Source: Clostridia bacterium
GTDB lineage: Bacteria > Bacillota > Clostridia > Oscillospirales > Acutalibacteraceae
DNA: 64,000 nt
Reading direction: 5' to 3'
NCBI GenBank assembly: GCA_017625835.1
Contig: JAGAKF010000052.1
Location: forward strand, 1 to 64,000
In this document: piece after piece, positions 59,117-64,000 of the stretch
How positions within the stretch are numbered: position 1 is the first letter of the stretch
Layout of the letters: every line of letters starts with the position of its first letter
The notes under the pieces: generated by a model
Seen by the model: only the letters and a program-made list of their open reading frames with translations
What the model was told of the DNA's origin: nothing
The model's database searches: none
Made by a program: the position numbers and the translations under genes

Positions 59117-62100
59117 TTATTTTGTTTTCTTCTTGCGTTCTTTAGTAGCAAATCTGTCAAGAGCTGCCAACAATCCCGGAAGAATAAAGAGAATAAGAAG
59201 TATTGCTGACAGAGCTCCGATTGAAACCGTCTGACAAATCTGACCGATAGTCGGATCAATAGGTGAAAATCCGAGCACACCCGTCACGAATACCATAATC
59301 AGACCTGACGTAAAGATTGTGTGTGTTGAACCCTCAAACGCTGCCTGAAGTGCCTCTTTTATTCCCATACTCTTTCTGTTTTCACGGTAATAATTCGTGA
59401 AAAGAATTCCGTAGTCAATGGTCGCACCCATAAGAATACATTCAACAATAAGCAGTGCAAGATAATAAATACTGTAACCGCGGATTCCGCTTACAGAAAC
59501 GGTGACATAAACACCCGTCTGAATAAGAAGAACCAACACAAGCGGAATGGCTATACTTTTGAAAGTAAGCGCTACGACAACGAAAATTGCAACTGCCGTA
59601 AGCAAAGTGATAAGCAGAAGCTCCTTGTCAAAAGACTGCTGCATTTCGTAACTCATAGCGGAATTACCGATTACATAATAATCGTGTTCAAGCGCACTGT
59701 CGCAATCCGTGAACAACTTGTCAAGGAAAGCTGTTGTTTCTTCGTTTTCAAGAGCAAGAGTTGTATCGATCATCATAAGGGAATATTTTTCTCCCCTCAT
59801 CTGTGAAACGCCGTCTTCAAGCTGACCCTTTGCTCCGAGGATCTGTTCGCGCATTGCATCGTCGATCATAACAGAAAAACGTTCGTCATTGAGCATATTG
59901 TTATAAAGGTGGCTGAACAGTTCTTCGACAGTAAGCTTCCATTCAGGATTACTTTCCTTAACCGCTGAATAGTAAAGATACATAAGATTTACGGTATTTT
60001 CATTAAGCTGTTCGGAAAAACTTCCGAGCATATCTGCAAGTTCCTTTGCGGTGAACGACTTTGAATCAACTACAGCGTTGATAAGCTTTTCTGCCGTAAC
60101 AAGCAAATCAGACATTCCGTCTTCAAGGAACGCGGAATATGTTTTATCGGGCAGAATATCTCTTGAAATAAAGCTTACAAAGTTCTGCAAGGAAAGCTTC
60201 CAGCTGCTTGTATCACCGTGCTCGGTCTTGTAGAGCATAAAGAGCTGGCGGAGCATTGATTCTTCGATTCCTACTGCATCGGCAAAATCGGATACAGTAA
60301 ACTTTTCTCCGCTTACTACTCCGTTCACAAGAGCTTCACCCATTGTAATAAGCGCAAGATTCTCTTCGCCCATAAGCGGTGAGAATGTTTCAGTATTGTC
60401 ACCGATGAATTTGATTGCCGTATGAAGTGAGAGCTTTCCGTCTGCTCCGTTCTTGTCGAAATCGTAAACAGAATAAAGAATTTTTATCATTACCGGTTCC
60501 ATAGAAAGCATTTCAGCTGTATCTGTATATGCGAGCTCTTCTCCCGAAACAACTGCATCAATAAGCTTCTGCATCATCGGAAGCTTTGAAAGAAGCGAAT
60601 TATCGTCTGCAGGAATAAGGCTTGTAAGACTTGCGGCAGAATCAATAAATTCTTCCAGAGACATTGTGCTTGAGAAGCCGAAAACGAGCTTAACAAGGCT
60701 TTCTTCAACGCCAAGCATTTCCGAAACTTCTGCTGCCGTACGCTGCTTCTGTACAGATTCCTTTGTTGCAAAATGTTCAAGCAAACCGACCTGAGAAAGC
60801 ATTTCCTTATCAATCTGTGAAGAAAGCATCGGATTTGCAACAATTTCATCCGTAAGGTAATTTATAAACTGAGTTGCTGTCATTGATGGCGGAGAATAAG
60901 AATCCTGTCCTGAATAATAGTAAGCATAAAGCATCTTAGCCTGCTGTTCGTCTATGCCAAGCTTTGAAGCAAATCCAGAAGGTGTAATCTCTTCTGTGAC
61001 TTTCTGTTTACTGCTGAATTCGGAAAGCATTCCGATCTGATCTTTCATTCCGTCATCGATGAAAGATGAATACATTTTATCCTTTGCAACTTCATTTACA
61101 ACGAAGTCTGCAAACTGAGAAACCGTCATTGTTCCGGAATCTTCGTTTGTCTTCGAAGCATAGTAAAGCATCATAACCTGCTTTATCTGTTTTTCTTCCA
61201 TTTCAAAAAGGTCTGCAATTTCTTTTGCGGACATCGGAGTTGTAAGAGCTTTTTTATCCGCAAATTTTTCGAGCATACCTGCTTTCTCTTTCATTGTATC
61301 GTCAATGTAAGAAGAAAACATTTCGTTAGTCATAACGTTCTGAGATAAAAATTTCAACACTTCGCTTATAGGAAGGGCTTTGTCTTCCTTTTGAGCAAAG
61401 CAGTCATAATACAGAACAGAAAGAAGTGATGGATCCAAGCCCATATCTGCGCCCATTGATTCAATCATTGAAACCATTTCATTGGTGGTGAATGCCTTGC
61501 CGAGCGTAGTTGAATAGCCGAGAACACTGTTAACCTTTTCGTGGTCAGTAAGGCTGTTTGCAATCGGTGCAATCTCCTCTTCGTCCTCATTGTTATAAAT
61601 CATAACAACGGGATTTGACGTCGGAAACACTTCGGAAATCGCGTCTTCTTTTCCGATCGTATAAGTAATCTCAGTAATATTCTGAAGGAAATATGTTCCG
61701 ATAAACAGAATTACAAATACAACCGCTATAACTTTTCTCGCCTTATAGCTGAAGCTTGCAACCTTCCCCATCGGAATATGAAGTTCTTTCTTTGCCGTTT
61801 TTGTAATAACCTTATCAAATATAAGAATAAGGACAGGTAGCACGGTAAACACGCAAAGCATGCTGAAAATAACGCCTTTTGAAAGCACGAGGCCAAGGTC
61901 CATACCGATCGTAAAGCTCATAAACACGAGCATAAGAAGACCGATAACAGTCGTCATTCCGCTTGACGTTACCGAGGAGAACGAATTTTTAAGCGCTTTT
62001 TTCATCGCTTCGTATTTATCGGCTGAAGTCTCTTTTTCCTGACGATAGCGGTTCATAAGGATAATGGAATAGTCCATCGAGAGAACAACCTGGAGAATAG

Positions 62101-62734
62101 AAGAAATTGAGAACGTCATCTGGGAAACGCTGTCAAATATAACATTGCTTCCCATATTAAGGGCAATTGCCACGCCGATTGTTGCCAGGAAAAGTACGGG
62201 TTCGAACCAAGAAGAACACATTACGAGAAGAACCAGCATAAGCAACGAGAAAGCAACAACAATAATCCATATCGGCAAGGTTGCGCCCATTGCATCGTCA
62301 TTCTGATAAACAACATTTTTATCGCGGAATTCTCTGCCTATTGTTTCTTCAATTTTTATTTCTTCGGGGGTGTTGTATGCAAATGAGGTGCTGACGGTAA
62401 ACAGAGTATATCCGTCTTTGTCGTGAATATCAGGATTATAGGTGACACTGTCAACATTTTCGATTTCACTCAACTGTATCTTAATATTGGTTTTTTCAAC
62501 ATCTGTGAGGTCCTTGAACATAACCCTGATGGTGTTTGGCATCTGCGTATCCGGAAATTCTTCGACAAGTATATTCATACCCTGTTTCATGGAAGAATCG
62601 TCAGGAAGATACTTCGTCATATCCGTATTTATATCAACAGCCGGTATCATACAAGCGCAGGCTACGCACAGCGCAAGCATAACTCCAAGCACCAGATATC
62701 TTTTATTTACGATGAAATCAAAGATCTTTTTCAC
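59117..62734 (-). CDS. MMPL/RND-family transporter with about seven internal helical repeats
   Basis: GTG at 62734, after GGGGGA, gives 1205 residues. Residues 1-355 and 1035-1195 are the two MMPL/RND membrane halves (VLSMDYSIILMNRYR and GATIDYGILFTNYYRE, the paired proton-relay motifs). Between them, residues 417-975 hold about seven tandem repeats of some 80 residues: (S/T)AxExAxxLGxxE, then LYYxS, then a TxxxFxxF segment, then SxxIDDxM. One repeat contains an EF-hand-like DKNGADGKLSL (about 760-770). Family members export lipids or peptides. A promoter with an overlapping inverted repeat lies upstream. Confidence 0.88.
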   Translation of the reverse strand: MKKIFDFIVNKRYLVLGVMLALCVACACMIPAVDINTDMTKYLPDDSSMKQGMNILVEEFPDTQMPNTIRVMFKDLTDVEKTNIKIQLSEIENVDSVTYNPDIHDKDGYTLFTVSTSFAYNTPEEIKIEETIGREFRDKNVVYQNDDAMGATLPIWIIVVAFSLLMLVLLVMCSSWFEPVLFLATIGVAIALNMGSNVIFDSVSQMTFSISSILQVVLSMDYSIILMNRYRQEKETSADKYEAMKKALKNSFSSVTSSGMTTVIGLLMLVFMSFTIGMDLGLVLSKGVIFSMLCVFTVLPVLILIFDKVITKTAKKELHIPMGKVASFSYKARKVIAVVFVILFIGTYFLQNITEITYTIGKEDAISEVFPTSNPVVMIYNNEDEEEIAPIANSLTDHEKVNSVLGYSTTLGKAFTTNEMVSMIESMGADMGLDPSLLSVLYYDCFAQKEDKALPISEVLKFLSQNVMTNEMFSSYIDDTMKEKAGMLEKFADKKALTTPMSAKEIADLFEMEEKQIKQVMMLYYASKTNEDSGTMTVSQFADFVVNEVAKDKMYSSFIDDGMKDQIGMLSEFSSKQKVTEEITPSGFASKLGIDEQQAKMLYAYYYSGQDSYSPPSMTATQFINYLTDEIVANPMLSSQIDKEMLSQVGLLEHFATKESVQKQRTAAEVSEMLGVEESLVKLVFGFSSTMSLEEFIDSAASLTSLIPADDNSLLSKLPMMQKLIDAVVSGEELAYTDTAEMLSMEPVMIKILYSVYDFDKNGADGKLSLHTAIKFIGDNTETFSPLMGEENLALITMGEALVNGVVSGEKFTVSDFADAVGIEESMLRQLFMLYKTEHGDTSSWKLSLQNFVSFISRDILPDKTYSAFLEDGMSDLLVTAEKLINAVVDSKSFTAKELADMLGSFSEQLNENTVNLMYLYYSAVKESNPEWKLTVEELFSHLYNNMLNDERFSVMIDDAMREQILGAKGQLEDGVSQMRGEKYSLMMIDTTLALENEETTAFLDKLFTDCDSALEHDYYVIGNSAMSYEMQQSFDKELLLITLLTAVAIFVVVALTFKSIAIPLVLVLLIQTGVYVTVSVSGIRGYSIYYLALLIVECILMGATIDYGILFTNYYRENRKSMGIKEALQAAFEGSTHTIFTSGLIMVFVTGVLGFSPIDPTIGQICQTVSIGALSAILLILFILPGLLAALDRFATKERKKKTK

Positions 62735-62765
62735 ACCATAGTCCCCCAAAATAATGACTATATAC

Positions 62766-62794
62766 AGTATAGACCTTTAGCAAAAAAATGTCAA
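62766..62794 (-). promoter_or_regulatory. Promoter of the MMPL gene with overlapping CTATA/TATAG repeat
   Basis: Minus strand TTGACA (62789-62794), 17 bp, TATACT (62766-62771). An inverted repeat CTATACTGTATATAG covers the -10 box, a plausible repressor site. Confidence 0.7.
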
Positions 62795-62867
62795 TATTTT
62801 TAAACACTTTTTGCAAAAGTGGTGACAAAAAATGAATATTTAGAAATTTATCAAATTTTTAACTGCA

Positions 62868-62905
62868 AAAAAATACCGAAGCAACAAGTGCTTCGGTATT
62901 GATTA
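62868..62905 (-). terminator. Terminator after ftsZ
   Basis: AATACCGAAGCA pairs with TGCTTCGGTATT, then TTTTTT on the minus strand. Confidence 0.85.
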
Positions 62906-62924
62906 CATTATATAATCAGAGTGA

Positions 62925-64000
62925 TTATTCACCCTTCTTTTTGATGATGTCGTTAAGGATTACATAAAAATCCTCATCATCTACTGCACCCTTCTGAGGA
63001 GCTTTCGGTGCGCTTGTAACAACGGGAGGCTCGATCGGAGCTGATGTTGCTGAACGCATCGGAGCAGCAGGAGCTGCAGTTGCCTTGAAAGCAGGAATTG
63101 AACCGAAATCTGCTTCTGAACCGCTGTCAAAACCTGTTGCAACAACAGTAATAACGATTTCGTCCTCGAGCTTTGAATCGAAAGCAACACCCCAAGTGAT
63201 GTTTGCATCCGGATGTGCCTTATCTGTGATTGACTCACAAGCTGTTTCGATTTCTTCAAGACCGATGTCAGGTGAAGACGTGATGCTGATGATAACACCC
63301 TTAGCACCTGCGATTGATGTTTCAAGAAGCGGGCTTGATGTTGCCATTTCAGCTGCCTGAAGGCTCTTATCCTTACCCTTAGCTGTACCAACGCCCATAT
63401 GAGCATAGCCAGCATCTCTCATTAAGCTGCAAACGTCAGCGAAGTCGAGGTTAACAAAGCCGGGAACCTTGATGAGCTCTGAGATGCTCTTAACACCCTG
63501 TGAAAGAACTTCGTCAGCAACAAGGAAAGCCTCTGAAAGAGTCTTGCAACGGTCGCTGAGGAGCTTAAGACGATCGTTAGGAATAACGATAAGGCTGTCA
63601 ACATGCTCTGAAAGACGAGCAATACCCTGCTCAGCAAGTGTGCTTCTCTTCTTACCTTCGAACTTGAAGGGCTTTGTAACAACACCAACAGTAAGAACGC
63701 CCATTTCCTTAGCAATCTGAGCGATTACGGGAGCTGCACCTGTACCTGTGCCGCCGCCCATACCTGCGGTGATAAATACCATATCTGAACCCTTGAGAAC
63801 TGCAGAAATTTCTTCCTTGCTCTCTTCAGCAGCCTTTTCGCCAACTTCGGGACGGCCGCCTGCACCCTGACCGCGAGTTGACTTTTCGCCGATCTGGATT
63901 CTGTGTGTTGCCTGAGAATTAACGAGAACCTGCTTGTCTGTGTTTATAACGATAAACTCAGCACCCTGCATGCCCTGTGCAATCATTGTGTTAACAGCGT
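62925..64000 (-). CDS. ftsZ: Cell division protein FtsZ (5' end beyond right edge)
   Basis: About 358 residues are present. The tubulin signature is [14 protein letters not shown], preceded by FIVINTDKQ. The T7 catalytic loop is VNLDFADV. A Pro/Ala-rich linker and a C-terminal [15 protein letters not shown] tail follow, the tail being the usual partner-binding peptide. The open frame continues upstream through NAVNT to the window edge, so about 30-40 residues are missing. FtsZ forms the division ring at midcell using GTP. Confidence 0.96.
   Translation of the reverse strand, partial: AVNTMIAQGMQGAEFIVINTDKQVLVNSQATHRIQIGEKSTRGQGAGGRPEVGEKAAEESKEEISAVLKGSDMVFITAGMGGGTGTGAAPVIAQIAKEMGVLTVGVVTKPFKFEGKKRSTLAEQGIARLSEHVDSLIVIPNDRLKLLSDRCKTLSEAFLVADEVLSQGVKSISELIKVPGFVNLDFADVCSLMRDAGYAHMGVGTAKGKDKSLQAAEMATSSPLLETSIAGAKGVIISITSSPDIGLEEIETACESITDKAHPDANITWGVAFDSKLEDEIVITVVATGFDSGSEADFGSIPAFKATAAPAAPMRSATSAPIEPPVVTSAPKAPQKGAVDDEDFYVILNDIIKKKGE

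Overview
The window reads as chromosomal DNA of a low-to-mid GC, Gram-positive anaerobe of the Clostridia, most likely an Oscillospiraceae/Ruminococcus-like gut or rumen bacterium. This rests on three T-box leaders, AGGAGG-type ribosome binding sites, TTGACA-17-TATAAT promoters, an intact sporulation sigma factor of the SigK type, a ferredoxin-dependent 2-oxoacid oxidoreductase, and many secreted esterases and glycosidases. The species assignment is inference. No phage, insertion sequence or CRISPR array was seen.

Layout. 1-9 kb: 3'-truncated GH16 glucanase, purC, azlCD, a 51-codon small ORF with a perfect promoter, a LytTR/DUF3021 regulatory pair, and four alpha/beta hydrolases (two exported lipases, an exported hydrolase, a carboxylesterase). 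9.1-9.7 kb: a tRNA-Pro locus with one intact gene and two copies broken by a 114-bp structured insert. 9.7-13.7 kb: a six-gene operon (two GNATs, small kinase, BNR sialidase-like, radical SAM, NUDIX) behind an 18-codon leader ORF and an attenuator hairpin. 13.8-18.8 kb: an Asn-type T-box operon with an AspRS::GatC fusion, a GatA lacking its amidase triad, and GatB. 19.0-29.2 kb: two T-box operons for branched-chain metabolism. The Ile-type one carries an HTH-cupin acyl-CoA synthetase, a P-loop ATPase and a four-subunit 2-oxoacid:ferredoxin oxidoreductase. The Leu-type one carries an isopropylmalate-synthase-like protein without its HxH metal motif and a TIM-barrel::acyl-CoA synthetase fusion.

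29-48 kb: rhaD, a cluster of imperfect hairpin repeats, two unknown membrane-anchored proteins, a small XRE regulator, asparaginase, a CE15-like esterase, KtrAB potassium uptake, a nucleoside ABC importer with xpt, an orphan ABC ATPase, a GH92 mannosidase with its GPH symporter, and pnuC behind a structured leader. 48-64 kb: yebC, a small helical protein, an exported EEP-fold protein and an exported esterase, tandem phosphoglycerol-transferase-like membrane proteins, PHP and calcineurin-like phosphoesterases, sigK, a giant MMPL/RND protein with about seven internal 80-residue repeats, and ftsZ running off the right edge.

How the parts connect. The three T-box operons appear to tie tRNA-Asn, tRNA-Ile and tRNA-Leu charging to indirect Asn-tRNA formation and to branched-chain amino acid supply. 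The second function may work by activating and reductively carboxylating branched short-chain fatty acids, a route known in rumen ruminococci. A recurring feature is the paralogue that has lost catalytic residues: GatA, the LeuA-like protein, and one of the two tandem phosphoglycerol transferases. The strongest candidate for an undescribed system is the AspRS::GatC / pseudo-GatA / GatB operon under an Asn T-box.
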